NCBI GenBank assembly: GCA_002633005.1
Contig: NMRA01000011.1
Coordinates: forward strand, 1,861,238-1,925,237
Direction: 5' to 3'
Length of the DNA stretch: 64,000 bases
Source of the DNA: Phoronis australis
Taxonomy: Eukaryota; Phoronida; Phoronidae
Both the position numbers and the translations under genes were made by a program. Every line of letters begins with the position of its first letter. Position 1 is the stretch's first letter. The notes beneath the pieces are model-generated. The model searched no databases and was not told the origin of the DNA. It saw only the letters and a program-made list of their open reading frames with translations. This document shows positions 1-11,190 of this stretch, piece after piece.

Positions 1-839
1 ATCGAGTCGACCTAGTCAGAGACTATAGTGCATGTATTGTCTGTAATCTATGACCTACTTTACTCCAGGAGTCCTACCAGTTGTGACTTACTTTTCATTT
101 GGCGAAATTTAGCAGACGACAGAATAAAAATATCGGTGAATCTTCACTGATTTTATTCGAAAGATCATGAAATCTATTGAATCGTACAGATAATTCGACT
201 TTAAGGTACATACCCAGCTTTACATGAACATATGGTATCAGTGGCCTTGTCATTTGTCAGGTGAAGGTGAACCCCGAGGCCGAGGGGTTCGTCGGATTTT
301 CGCTGGCTCCTCGAGCACTTATTTTTTCATCGTCACCTTTAAATATTCCCATATCATGAACGTACGATTCTATGTTGAAAAGCATCGCCTCTTGTCTCTG
401 TCGAAGCGTTTTCAACTAGTGCAAAAGCACTCATCGATTCCACCAGGAACGTCGTTTAGCGACAGTGTATTTGCCTCTGACATCTTGTTCGTTTGTCGGG
501 TATCACGTGACTTTTCAAATAGGGGCGGAGCTTGCGATAAGTCAATTACCGTTTCATGACTTAGGGGGAGAACTTTGGCCAAACAAGCATATAACTGTTT
601 GCTGTTCGTTTACCAGTGTTAACTTCGGTCTTGACATAATCCAATATTTACTATTACCGCTTGACTTCAACCTTCGAATTAGTGGTGCTACAAAACCGAT
701 GTGAACTCATGTAACGGAGACAGTGAAACTAGGTTAATTTATTTGACTCAGTGCGAAGACGAATATGCATCGACACGCGTGGTATCAGCCTGACAACCTA
801 TTACGCAACTGCTACTCTAGCCTATAAATAGCAGCCGTC
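1..839. other. no gene recognised
   Basis: Open frames here are short, overlap each other and resemble no family I know. I see no splice-flanked exon with convincing protein character and no clear repeat structure. Confidence 0.4.
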
Positions 840-960
840 CAGCAGGTCGGCTGATGGCCGGTCGGCTGAAGGGTCGACTGCCGGTCGGCTAATTTTTAGC
901 CGACCGGTCGGCTAATTTGCCGACCGTCGACGGCCCGTCGTCGACCAATTTCCGACCGGT
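840..960. repeat. GTCGGC-rich imperfect repeat cluster with palindrome
   Basis: The hexamer GTCGGC or its complement recurs about every 10-15 bases. The core at 883-905 is a palindrome with two 10-base arms (GGTCGGCTAA) around TTT. The block is much more GC-rich than its surroundings. It may be a small degenerate tandem repeat or the subterminal part of a DNA transposon. Confidence 0.5.
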
Positions 961-2400
961 AGGACAAAAATTCGTGATGTGTGCTGTACTTAAACTTCTT
1001 CGATCTACGGTTTGGGAAATTAAACCAACTAATCTATTTCCTAAGTCACTAAACAACTTATTGCCATTTGAATTGTGAGAAAATTTTAGGACAATTTGTA
1101 TAGCTGTCCGACATTCATTAATATCTTTGAGACATTGTTCAGATTGACAAATCAAATCGTTTAGTGTACTTTTATATTTGGAGATCTGACAAAAGATGGA
1201 ATTTTCGCAATATCTGCTTGCAACTAAGCCTCGTTAGTTCCCTGCGTGCTGCTAGGTGGTACCGCGCTGTATCATTGGTTGATGTAACCTCGGCAGCCAT
1301 TAGTTAGCTTTACAACAAAGTGAGAAAATAGCGGACTATCAACGATTTTTATGCGCCCACATATTAATTAATATGTTGACGCGTTATGCTGTCATCTCCG
1401 TCCGTCCGGCGTCTGTCCGGTGTCCGGCACACGCTGCTCCTCCAAATCCCTTTGACATATGTACATGAAATTGTGCACATGTGTTCACTTCATGGATGGG
1501 AGGGTACTGAGCGAACTATCAGACAGGTTTGAATACCGGTGTGCCCCCTAGTGGCAATTTTATTTTTTACGCTGACCTCTGTATCTTCAAACTTTGAAAA
1601 TACATTGAGTACGATAAAGGTACTCAACGTATTTTCATAAAATTTGGCATATAGGCATCTATTAGTGAGATGATGCTATCCTACGGTTGTCGGATGGATT
1701 CGACGTAGTTTGCCCCACCTACATAACGCTAAAACCTCGTGGGAGACCGTCCTGAGTTGGCAGCTGGAGCAACTCGAGACGGTCTGGGATCAAGAGAAAA
1801 ACCACAGGGTAGATCTGTGGTCGACAGATCTATTCGGTCGATTACATTTTATTGCCCGTGAAGCCGATGGTTTGGTGATAAGGGCTGCCTGAAGAAATAT
1901 GACTCGCGCGTTTGTATTTTCGCTTTTTTCAACGACATTTAAAAGATTCATTAACAAATTCCTCCGAGTAGTAAAATTCTGAAAACAGGCGTTTTGCTCT
2001 CACGAAAATCGATGAAGTTTTGGCCGAGATATTTCACTTTCAGTCCAGGCTAGCCCTGCACACTGTAGAATCGTCACAAATGATTACTACGCGGTAATGC
2101 GGTTTCACTGTCAGCAAAGGAAGACGTCAAAATCGACTTATAATTGTCATTTTTAAACTGTTTGCATGTTAAATTATCGAAATATAAGTAAAATCGTACG
2201 CTATATTTTAGCACCAAAACAGCAATTTCATTTTGGTGAACATGTCTAATAAGGACCCAACTCGCGCATGGTGGTGAGTAGTGAGTCCGGCCAACACGTG
2301 AGGATGGCTGTGTTGTCGTTTTTGCTCTCAACTCAAAAGTAGCCTTTTCAAAATGTAAGATGGACAGAAAATGCAGGCAGTTGACGAAAACGGCCATTGG
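961..2400. other. intergenic; one likely dispersed repeat at about 1365-1620
   Basis: No gene is recognised. From about 1395 the sequence has CCGTCCGTCCGG-type short repeats followed by a run about nucleotide coordinates of the style often seen in dispersed repeats of marine invertebrates. That repeat call is by general resemblance only. A 60-codon frame at 1710-1892 is unsupported. Confidence 0.3.
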
Positions 2401-2523
2401 GCGGAAGCAACTGTGCGGGGAGTAAATGACAGCGCCGGGAATTCACGTCGGTTTTCCTGGATGGCATTTTGAGTTTGACCAGCTCGTCGAGCCGTGATTC
2501 GTGAGAGACTGAGCCGATTGACT

Positions 2524-2560
2524 ATGCCGGGCTCGGGACCTGGACCTGGTGAAGAAAAAC
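2524..2560 (+). CDS. possible first coding exon of an unidentified gene
   Basis: An ATG at 2524 opens a Gly/Pro-rich start (MPGSGPGPGEEK) that runs into a strong donor, C|GTAAGT, at 2561. The preceding 120 bases are richer in CpG than the AT-rich DNA that follows, as expected of a promoter and 5' UTR. The exon ends in phase 1. A tempting downstream exon at about 3013 (after TTTTCTATAG) would read PPTPLRSLLTELDDIIDKPL before a stop, but its phase does not match unless a base in the adjacent C runs is wrong. No product can be named. Confidence 0.3.
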
Positions 2561-4820
2561 GTAAGTATTTTTTATCATAACTTAAGCTCGCATGATGCTG
2601 TTGGCTGTAAACTATATGGTGTTTATGTGGGATTGTGTATTCATGAAATTACAGACTATGCCTACTTGTACCACATCTAAAGTCAGTGAAACATTGTTTC
2701 TTTGTGAAAAAAAACGTCTCGACGAATCTACCGTGGTGCCTTCAATGTTGTTTTTGTTCTTTGTAAAGTATGTTTACTGTAACAAGTCCGATGTTGTCGG
2801 ATTGAATTGGTATTCTGGGATTTTCAATGCCAGTGGCTTATCCAGAATTTTCCGAATGGTGTTCGCAAATGAAATAATGTCAAGCCATTGTTTTGAATTA
2901 CCGTTTAAGTTTTTATTAATAAGAGGTGGAGAGAGCATTCAGCAGCCATGTCTTTGTTACCTTGTTCTCATTTTTTTACATTTGTTTATGTTTCATTTCC
3001 TTGTTTTCTATAGATCCCCCCAACCCCCTTGCGCTCTCTGTTGACTGAACTTGATGACATAATTGATAAGCCATTGTAATCTGCATACCAGTACTAGCCT
3101 AACCCTTAGTCCTACACACCTGGCCCTATTGTTCACTCCTGACTTTTGTTTACAAAATAATCCATTCCAGTCTACACCCTGATTGCTTAGTTTAATATTT
3201 AGCACAGCTAGATTCCAGTGAGTAAACTGTATTTCACTACTACTATCATGCAGCTCTTGCTTGACAGTGCACATGTACTTTTATCTCCTCTTTTTCGAAC
3301 CACTCATTAAAACGTTTTATGGGGTTCGGTTTCTTTTCATGAATGTTTTCATTGTTGCTTTCTAATTCGTTCAACTGCTTCCCAAAACTTCCATTTCTTC
3401 ATAATTTTAAAACTCCTGAGTCCTGAGCATTGAGCAACACTCAACAATCCCTCTCAAACTGTTGCCCTTCTGACTACATGAGTGTAAGTTGTGGTACACT
3501 ACTGCACGTGCACAAGGTCACCAGCACCAGAAGTTTTAAAATCACACCACCAAAACAGTGATCGTTTACATTTCAGAGAGCTCGCCTTGACAATTTCAAG
3601 AAGGTATACTGCTTGACAGTTGCATTTATGTACACGTTGAAGCCTGGAGAATACAGACTTGATCAGGGCTTGGAATTTTCGTGTTTTAAGAGAAATTCTT
3701 TTTTGGTGTCGATTCCCTCGTATTTGATTTCCAGTTTCCTCATTTTATCATTCGACTTTATTAAAAGTTTAGTTCAGGTAAATCTTACATCCAAAAATAT
3801 CTATCACACAAGCCTACTTTTGTGTATCATACATCAGATGGAAATTTCTCCTCTGTTTTTGTTATTGCTCATTCCAAGCTCTGCTTATTTTTCGTGAAGT
3901 AACTAGAATGGATTTCATAACAAACCAGTTTATTGTGCTGAGATTTTTGTTGGTTTTATCAACTGCAAACTATCACTAATAAAATCTCCACGAAAGTCAT
4001 TATGTATAGCAGCATAGGATAATAGGCACCCGTCTTAAGTTCGCACAAAAGTAGAGTACAAAATTCCAAATGTAATTTCGAGTTCCATTTCCTCTAAAAA
4101 GATCAATGACAGGGCCCAGGTATCAATTCCAGTATTTTTGGCTCTTATTCATGTTTGAAAGTGTTGTACTGTGTTTGGAAATTTGTTTGAAAAGCTGTTT
4201 TTTTCTGCTCAACAGCTTATGACCTTACTGGATTTAAGGGCCCCTCCAGAGCATTTATTAGTGTGCCCTCCACTCATTTCGAATGTTCTGTGTATATCAA
4301 ATTCTCTGAGATGCCAGGGTAGTATTCTGCATGCAGCTTTGTTGACCATTGTGGTCAGTGAGAATGTCCTACTCGCATGTATATGAATGCATAGTATGAT
4401 ATGTGCCTGGTATTCAGTGAATGACCTGGATGCTTCATGCAGCTAGGACATTCACAACTAGGGAGAATATTTTACTTTTTCTCCAGATGTGCACCTCATT
4501 CATGTACCAAATCAGTATTGCCTGTGTGGTTTTGGAAATGTGTAAGCTGCTTGTGTTGTTTCTGCATTGTTGACCTTGAAATGCTAGTTTTGCTCCTAAA
4601 AAACTTGGAGTGTATTTATTGCGACATGTGTCCGTTATTGTTGTTACTAGTTTTTTACTTAACCAGTGTATTTATTTTGAATATTCTTCAAGCCTTGGAT
4701 GACTGATCTCTTCAGTTTAGGATACTTATTGTTTGCATCCCATGAAGTGAATTACATACTGTCTTATTTAGTATTTTTATTCAGTGACTCCTGGTGTGGT
4801 TTTGAAAATGATTGTTTTTT
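2561..4820. other. AT-rich intron-like or intergenic DNA
   Basis: Long T-rich plus-strand frames occur here (2592-3044, 3613-3897), but their composition is that of random AT-rich sequence and no domain is visible. A segment at about 3775-3900 resembles 25095-25215 (see separate entry). Confidence 0.4.
3775..3900 (+). repeat. dispersed repeat, copy 1 (second copy near 25.1 kb)
   Basis: This stretch shares several words in order with 25095-25215, including TATCACACAAGCCTA, a CTGGAAA/ATGGAAATTT segment and CATTCCAA. Both copies lie on the same strand. It is diverged and carries no coding signal; it is probably an old non-autonomous element. Confidence 0.4.
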
Positions 4821-4851
4821 AGTAAAGAAAACAACAACGGTTTTAAGACTT

Positions 4852-4889
4852 AACATGTTTCGGTGTCATTTATTCAGCACCATCTTCAG
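4852..4889 (-). ncRNA. hammerhead-ribozyme-like motif in Penelope terminal repeat
   Basis: Read on the minus strand the motif runs CTGA-A-GA, one extra base, stem II GGTGC/ACACC-like, GAAAC, AT, GTT. The conserved parts C3-A6, G8-A9 and GAAA are present. The site that should read GTC is GTT and stem II has a mismatch, so this copy is likely weak or dead. It has the same sense as the endonuclease frame and lies downstream of it, as in known Penelope-like elements. Confidence 0.5.
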
Positions 4890-5159
4890 AAGTGAGAATA
4901 CAGTGGCCACCTATCTAGGCCCAGCAACAAGTAAAGAAGCACAGATACAGTCAGTTACAGGGAGTGACAATGAACTAGACCAACAATGACAACCTGTGGT
5001 GTGTCAGTTGCCTATTGAGATTGGGCATGCACCAACTGTTGTGTAAACCCTCACGAATTTGTTGTTCCTGCCCGGTCTATTACTGCATAGTCATTGAAAA
5101 AGCACTGCTGATAACAATGATTGGAGCTCTTTAGGTGAAAATTTATATGTGAATTTCTG

Positions 5160-5669
5160 TCAGAATGTTAGATGTTCCTTGGTCCTGGTTTTCAAATGGC
5201 AAACAGTTTCGCCTATGTAACTGGAGCCACATCCAGCACAGATAAATTTGTATACTAACTTGGACCGTAGACCCATAGAAATTTTGTCCTTAGGGTTAAA
5301 TAAATTCGACAGTTTTAGAGACTTGAATGCTGATACAACTCTTAAGCTTACACAGTAATCATTCACCAATTTGTTGAGTTTTGGTTGAGCAATCTTGGCG
5401 TAAAACCCAACATACACTACTTTAAAGTACTTGTAGTTAGTTTTGTCTACAGGATGAACATCATCAAGGTTACGTTGGAGTCTTGCTTTCAGTACCCTAT
5501 TGACTAATTCTAGGGGATAGCCATTATTTTGCAAATTCGTTGTATGTTCTTTAATATAAGAATCAAATCTAGCCCAAGTGCTCTTAATGCGACATACCCT
5601 GTCTAATAGAGTTTTAATGAGACCAACCTCATTTCTGAAGATGGTGTTGAATAAATGACACCGAAACAT
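5160..5669 (-). CDS. Penelope-like element protein, C-terminal part with GIY-YIG endonuclease
   Basis: The 169-residue frame ends in a GIY-YIG-type endonuclease segment at residues about 137-167, with VYKF, CAGC, SYIGET and HLKTRTKEHL. In Penelope-like elements this domain follows the reverse transcriptase and nicks target DNA. Residues about 35-125 (FDSYIKEH, NGYP, YVGFYAKIAQPKL) match the region usually found between RT thumb and endonuclease. The RT palm and its catalytic aspartates are absent. The first residues (MFRCHLF) come from the inverted terminal repeat, so this start is an artefact of the truncation and not a native start. The frame is intact but the element cannot be autonomous. 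Confidence 0.8.
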   Translation of the reverse strand: MFRCHLFNTIFRNEVGLIKTLLDRVCRIKSTWARFDSYIKEHTTNLQNNGYPLELVNRVLKARLQRNLDDVHPVDKTNYKYFKVVYVGFYAKIAQPKLNKLVNDYCVSLRVVSAFKSLKLSNLFNPKDKISMGLRSKLVYKFICAGCGSSYIGETVCHLKTRTKEHLTF

Positions 5670-5672
5670 GTC
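5635..5672 (+). ncRNA. hammerhead-ribozyme-like motif, inverted copy
   Basis: Plus-strand copy: CTGAAGA, one extra T, stem II GGTGT/ACACC around a 10-base loop, GAAAC-AT-GTC. Stem III would be only two pairs (AC/GT), as described for the minimal Penelope-type hammerheads. Stem I flanks pair poorly here. It belongs to the inverted terminal fragment at the truncated end of the element. Confidence 0.5.
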
Positions 5673-5727
5673 CAGTCTTAAAACCGTTGTTGTTTTCTTT
5701 AATATATGCTGCTACTTGCTATCATTC

Positions 5728-6460
5728 AGATTGTTTTTAGGCTGAAATGCATAGTTTTTACAAAATTCTGCAATGACCCTGTCATTTCCACATGGTTGAT
5801 CTTGAAAAGCAAATTCTTCTATACATATTATTGTCATCTTGTGAGGTGTGCAATTTATTGCGGTTTTCAGTGACTGGTTCCACCAGGGATAGCAGTATTG
5901 TGCACCTACCAGTACTTGGTCAAGCTCATGTTACATATATTTTTATATTGATAAATTTTCCTCATGAAGGTAGTGATCTCAGCAGTTATATCACTTATGG
6001 TGTTTTGCTACAACCTTGTACTGCTATGACACAAATTTTGAAGGTTCCTATGTTGTAGTTAAGTCCCACTTTAAATATTTTGCTCACCATGTGAGTTATT
6101 GCTTACATTGAGGGCTTCATACTCATGGATGATCTCATCAGGGGTTGCATGTAACACTATTTGGGTGTGTATATTTGTTACATGTTCATTGTATAAAGTG
6201 TATTGTTTATATTGCAGAGTTCATAATTGTAAGTTTCAAAGATCTCGGTAGGTTATCTCAACAGTAGCCTACTTAGTGCATGTTTTGCTCAACCTATGAA
6301 GTGTAATATTTATACCGAAGCGTTTATTATTTCTAGTGCCTGTATCCCTTATTGCTTTTCCCATAGTATGAACAACTAGTCATTTTAACGTTTGAAATTC
6401 TCATGTACAATATATATTACACTATTTGGAAATCTTACTGTTATTTTCATTGCAAAAGCG
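5728..6460. other. no gene recognised
   Basis: AT-rich sequence without a recognisable domain, repeat or credible exon. Confidence 0.35.
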
Positions 6461-7528
6461 CTAATCTGAAGAGTACTTTGTCCTACTTGTTATGTGAGTC
6501 ATTATCGTCTCACGTACAGAGGAAGAACTGTCCCACTTGCCCGAGTGTCCCGCGACACACTCCCACTGGAGGGTGATCTGAGCACCCAAACTGCTTACAT
6601 CCCGCCGTGTGACTTCCTCGTCACGCACCTGGCACCTTCTACTAGCTCCAATACAAGTCCACAATAAACTTATCAAACTTAGGCTCACCGATATGTTCAT
6701 TGGATGACGAACTGTCCTCTTCACTGGGTGTCGAACTGGGCCTGTATTCACTCCCACTACTCAACATCGCTGCAAGGCTGCTTACAGGCTCTGCCGGGGC
6801 TAGAGACAACAACACAGGGCGAATCACTGCTAGTTCCCGGAATTGCACCCAATGGGGGTACGTTCGGAGGCACGGGTGACAGTAGATGAAGTGCCTTCAG
6901 TCACTGTATGTAGTGGCCACAGCTCGCGAGGCTTCTCGCTTCAAAAACGCACTTCTCGGGGTTGGCGACGGGGCACTGCCGGGAATCAACAGCGACGGTA
7001 CGGTACCCTTCTTCAGGCGTTGTATCGCAGGGACCTTCATCAATTCAGCGTACATATCTGTGTCATAATCTGAGTGCAGAAAAAGCTTGCCACACACTCG
7101 GTAACCCTCCACTGCTTTGTACTTTGCGTGGACGGGTAGCGCTGCCTTCCTCACATGAACGAGCTAGTCAAGTACAGCGAAGTGTGTCATCCTTCGGAAA
7201 GCGACGCAAGGTACCCAAAGCGCGTGTGAGACGATAATGAATACATCCCGGCACGTAGCAACAGCGTGGCATGTTGACTGACTTGTAAACAAAAGCAAAC
7301 GACGACCGAACTTATCACAACCGAGGTAGAACAAGGACTGACTCGACAGCTCTCACAGTCAGACTATAGTGAAAAGAAATTGGCGCGAAACTCTTGCCTC
7401 CCAAAACGTCACTTCCGGAGTAGAGGACGAAAAATCAAATTACGAAAAGCTGTAATTAAGTGAAAAATGTATCTGGGATAATCAACGAACCTTATTATGG
7501 CATGAAAAAAGGTTGCCTTCGCCTTTAA
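6461..7528 (-). mobile_element. decayed THAP-bearing DNA transposon, copy 1 (Kolobok-like)
   Basis: The segment is homologous, in inverted orientation, to 32726-34136. Its outer end at 7525-7528 is TTAA followed (minus strand) by AGGCGAAGGCAACC; the other copy has TTAA followed by AGGAGATGGCAACC. TTAA targets together with a THAP-bearing transposase are the hallmark of the Kolobok superfamily, so that assignment is an inference from two traits. Only one end is seen; the 3' part appears lost near 6460. Confidence 0.55.
6463..7272 (-). pseudogene. THAP-domain transposase-like protein, broken
   Basis: An ATG at 7272-7270 opens MPRCCYVPGC followed by RFPKDDTLR, the start of a THAP zinc finger. 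After a frame shift near 7180 the second half follows: VCGKLFLHSDYD and LKKGTVPSL. The zinc-binding His expected after VCGK is Leu here, while the 33 kb copy keeps it (VCGNHF). Further on is a Ser-rich linker (YRPSSTPSEEDSSSS, about 6786-6742). After another frame change comes a segment with RRCQV, RRDVSSLGAQ and AGHSGKWDSSSSVR, which aligns with 33538-33620. THAP domains bind DNA; here the reading frame is split at least twice, so no functional product is expected unless the breaks are sequence errors. Confidence 0.65.
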
Positions 7529-7841
7529 AATAATAGTTTCTAATTGCCAAAAATCACCTACCGGGTATTAACCTGTCGTTTTTCGTAGCATAAGCATGTA
7601 AATAAGAAACCAATGAGTTTGTTTATCAAAACGGAATGTTTAAATAGTTTTCACAGGCATGATCGCAAATTTTTGATGGGTAACCCGGGGAACATGGGAG
7701 ATGGGGCATTTATATTAAAGTGCATTTTTCCTCAGTTTCGAAGTACCTATAACGGTTGACGAGTTTAACTTGAAATCCAAAGAAGCTGCTGAAATATTTG
7801 TTTATTATTGCGAATATTTTGAGTCTCCCGTCCCCGTTCGA

Positions 7842-8407
7842 CATGTACACCGTCGTAAATGAAATCAACTTACTCGTAAACCTTGGAGTAGGATTTCGAA
7901 CGTTTCGAAATGTGCTCTACAGTTCTTTTTCAGCGGCTGGTAGGGAGGCGTCCAGATTTCCGGTCCTTATGTTACCCGGAAGTAATATAGCGTCATACAT
8001 GTACATCGTTGGGAGTTGTAGACCTTGGTCCCGGTTCATGGTAGGCTTTTTGGTTTTTATATATATTGACTCTTTGATCTTCTTAGAAAACCAGTTTTCT
8101 TCTTTGGCCAGTATTTTGGCATGTTTGCCACATATAATGTGGCCGGATATGCAGAGATGAACCACGAGCCTACCATGAACCGGGACCAATGTCTAAAACT
8201 CCCACCGATATACGACGCTATATTACTTCCGAGTAACATAAGGACCGGAAATCAGGACGCTCCCTTACTAGCCGTTGAAAAAGAACTGTAGAGCACAGTT
8301 TGAAACGTTCGAACTCCAACTCCAAGGTCTACGAGTAAATTGATTTCACTTACAACATACTTTCAGCGAGACCATGAAAAAACCTCTTTTCAATCATGTA
8401 CACCGTC
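7842..8407. repeat. large foldback (inverted repeat) element
   Basis: Left arm about 7855-8050 and right arm about 8166-8353 are imperfect reverse complements around a spacer of about 115 bases. Matching landmarks are GGTCCCGGTTCATGGTAGGC against its complement at 8166-8190, and CTCTACAGTTCTTTTTCA against 8275-8293. A 13-base direct repeat, CATGTACACCGTC, lies at 7842-7854, abutting the left arm, and again at 8395-8407, 41 bases beyond the right arm. Overlapping frames on both strands are products of the arms, not genes. This is probably a non-autonomous foldback or MITE-like transposon. Confidence 0.75.
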
Positions 8408-8409
8408 AT

Positions 8410-10039
8410 CACAAATCGTAGCGCCCAGTCTTTTCGTCATTTGTGAATTCATTACAAACAGTTCCTAGAAACGACCTTCAAAAGAAATAATGTCCCCGTG
8501 ATTCTATTGAGAAAATATAACACTATTTATAACTAACCATCAGAAGTAGCCTTTTTTGTGTAATTCAAAAATAGCGATCTTCACGTTCTTCAAACTTTGA
8601 TTCCAACTTTTTAATGGTGGTCAAGACTATTGTATTTTTCACATTTTTGGTTGTTTGGGTCGCATGTTTTGATATTGCTGTGCTGTGTACGCTTGCTTTG
8701 GGTTTTTGATGAATTTGGAATCTCAACTTCCCCTCGTGAATACTTGGCAGTGTCTGGTTTGCATGTTTAGAGGTATCCCACACCGCCCCACTGAGAGGGG
8801 GTCCCGTCTGAAATGGGACACCTAAGATGAAAGGCTACACATCCATAAGCTTGGAAAACAGTGACAGTTCATTCCATTGTCGGGCGACAAGTGACTTTCC
8901 TCAGCAAGAAAGCCGGTTGTACGATTCCACAAAAAAACAAGAAAATAGAGATAATCGATTCCACAATTGGACCCTGTCTTCGTGAGCTGCCCCTTAAGAA
9001 CTTGCTAATCAAAACACGAAAAAGATGGCCACTTGAATGTCCCTCAAAGGGTAAACCATGCACTGATACTGAGTTGTCAAATGTTCTCTTGAATTTTCTC
9101 TCTTATCTGTATTCGTAGTCTTTCTTTTCTCGACTGCCCCCGGCCCCAAGCCTATGTCGGTTGCCATGGTTTAACCCTGACGCCTGCAATTTTTTTGGGG
9201 GGCACGTCCCTCTGCCCCCTCGCTTACTACGGATCTGAATTCGAGTGTGATAAGTTTGGCTTAATTCTACACTTTCACTTAAACAGGGTTGGTTTACCGA
9301 CTAACAAGCTATCAGACGATTTGATTCTTTGTTGTCAGAGGAAAGTAAAAAGAGAAAACGTATAACCGATGAGACTGTTTGCGGTTTTCTGAACGTGTCA
9401 AGGGAATTTTAATTTTTTGGCCGTAACACATTGAACAAAAAGTGTAATTTCAACTCAGTTTAAGGGCTGAGTATGGGCTAAAGTTGTTCCCACGCATGGT
9501 GAATACAATTCCTTACTCGAGTGCAGCAAGACGGATCGTTGCAAGCTGAATTGTGTGTCTCACACGAAATTAGGCCTAACTGGCATCATTGTTATCCGTT
9601 AACAACGCGGAAAGTGCTTTCCTGTGATTTGTAAACTGCGTTCGTAGCAAACGCCGTAAACGTAGAACGCACAAATACAATGAGCAAAACCGAGAAAGTT
9701 ATTGTTGACAAGTGACATGACAATTACTTGTTGTTGGCTACTGGAGGTCATCACCTGCGCAATTAGCTCACTTCACCCGCAAAAATGTGAGGATTTACGC
9801 TCCCTAGGCACAAGAACAGTCACCGAGACATTTGCTTTGCCACCTCACGATGCAAATCATCGCGGTTAAATGTGCCACAAAAGTGTGTTATGTGATGAGC
9901 TCTTGAGTATTCGAGGCGCGTAGCTTTCTGGCTACGACGGCCTGCTGCCGCAACTAACCACTATATATGAAAACATTAAAACGAGGCCCGGATGTTGGCT
10001 TCGAGGCCCTCGGTAAAAAGCAACTCAAAATCGATTGCA
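8410..10039. other. no gene recognised
   Basis: Two mutually antisense frames near 8.86-9.12 kb have no visible domain. The rest is unremarkable AT-rich sequence. Confidence 0.35.
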
Positions 10040-10265
10040 TTGCATGTGCGGACCCAGGGGGCTCGGGGGCTTCCACATTTGGCAAAGTAGACAAAAAGGT
10101 CGGCCTCAGAAAAATAAAAAGTCCGAGAAAATGAGAAAAGAGAACACTTAAAAAGCCAGGAATTGGGTGAATGCACAATACAGCTTTGAACGAACACCGT
10201 TTTCCTGTTTTTGTTTTAGTAAAAGGTCCACATTCTCAAAAATTCGAGCCCCTATATTTTAGTCT
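10040..10265 (-). repeat. dispersed repeat, inverted relative to 56.28-56.50 kb
   Basis: Reverse-complemented, this stretch aligns with 56280-56495: AATTGTGCATT-type start, a TTTTCTGAGGC / TTTCTCTGAGGC core, CTTTGCCAAATG / CTTCGCCAAATG, and a GCCCCCTGGGT end. Frames at 9954-10197 (minus) fall inside it and are not independent genes. The GC-rich GCCCCCTGGGT end is the kind of terminus seen in short DNA transposons. Confidence 0.55.
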
Positions 10266-10299
10266 GGGTGTCTACATTCACTGACACTCGCCCTCACCC

Positions 10300-11190
10300 G
10301 ACATCTTCTTCGCATTCATTCTCGCGACGGAAAAACGTCGTGCTCTACTGCCGCCAAATCCATGGTGAGTTTTTTTGTGTGACCAAGTAGTGACTTCAGT
10401 TCGTCATTCGTGAGCTGATAAATGCGTTTCTTTCTCGAAGCTATATACCATCCCGGCCCACTCGCGATCGAGTACGCCCGGAAGGCGATTGAGGACGAAT
10501 TTTGGCGAGAGAAGCGAAACCAGGCAAGGTGAGTAAATTTGATGAATTTTGGTTGTTTTTACTTCCAATGTGAAAACTGAGACATGAGTTCAAGCCGTAA
10601 TACATTGAAGAAGGGCAGATAGAGGTTTAGGCTTGTGTCTTTTCCGATCATTGGAGAAAAGTTATGTTGACCGAGGCATCGCATGAGCCAAAGGTGATTT
10701 ATATGTCATTTTGGCAAATTGCAGTTATTTTTGGCACTAACTCAATAAATTGACCACGCCTGTTTTTTGTGGTTTTGTCAGGATCTCTGGTTTTTAACAA
10801 CTTTTCTGTTCAAAGATGCCATCGTGATCACAAAGATAAGGGATCGGGAACGCAAATTTGCGTTTTGTTTATGCGATCGGGAACGCATCGTGGTATATCG
10901 AACAATAATGATTTTTTTAATTATAAAACGTGAAAAAAGGTTACAAACTTAGTGTTGTGCAATGAATTAATCACATTTTGCTTCATTACTGTGTTACTTT
11001 CGTATCAAAACTAAACAATAGCATAGCGTATTACCAATAAATCGCTATGAGCACTATATGTACACCAAGCATACATGTACTATTTTAGTTATAGATATTT
11101 TCACAAATGAATTTATTTTCATTTCAGGAATAATTTCACTGTTATTGTGAGGCGAGCTTCAATGAACGTGTTACCCACGACGTGAAGGTA
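10300..11190 (+). CDS. possible small spliced gene, product unknown
   Basis: A CpG-rich stretch ends in CCATG|GTGAGT at 10364. A second exon-like block, 10441-10530, is bounded by TTTCTCGAAG and AAG|GTGAGT. One frame through it reads IYHPGPLAIEYARKAIEDEF and continues to a Trp/Arg-rich end with no stop. A third block begins after TTTCATTTTCAG at 11129 and would close in phase with a stop near 11183. The frame that looks most protein-like is not the one set by the ATG at 10361-10363, so either the start lies further upstream or these are non-coding exons. I do not recognise the protein. Confidence 0.25.

Larger units (their letters stand above)
4821..5727 (-). mobile_element. 5'-truncated Penelope-like retroelement with inverted terminal segments
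   Basis: The element holds the 3' part of a Penelope-like open frame (5669-5160, minus) and its downstream terminal repeat (5159-4821). The other end carries an inverted fragment of the same terminal repeat (about 5632-5727). The two ends share GAAAACAACAACGG, TGTTTCGGTGTCATTTATT and the hammerhead-like core in opposite orientation. Inverted partial terminal repeats and 5' truncation are known traits of Penelope-like elements. Related terminal segments occur at 53.08-53.30 kb and 63.78-64.0 kb, so the family is repeated locally. Confidence 0.75.

Noticed and set aside
2592-3044. 150-codon plus-strand gene
   Set aside because: It directly follows a splice donor in AT-rich DNA, composition is low in charged residues, and no domain is seen; most likely intron sequence.
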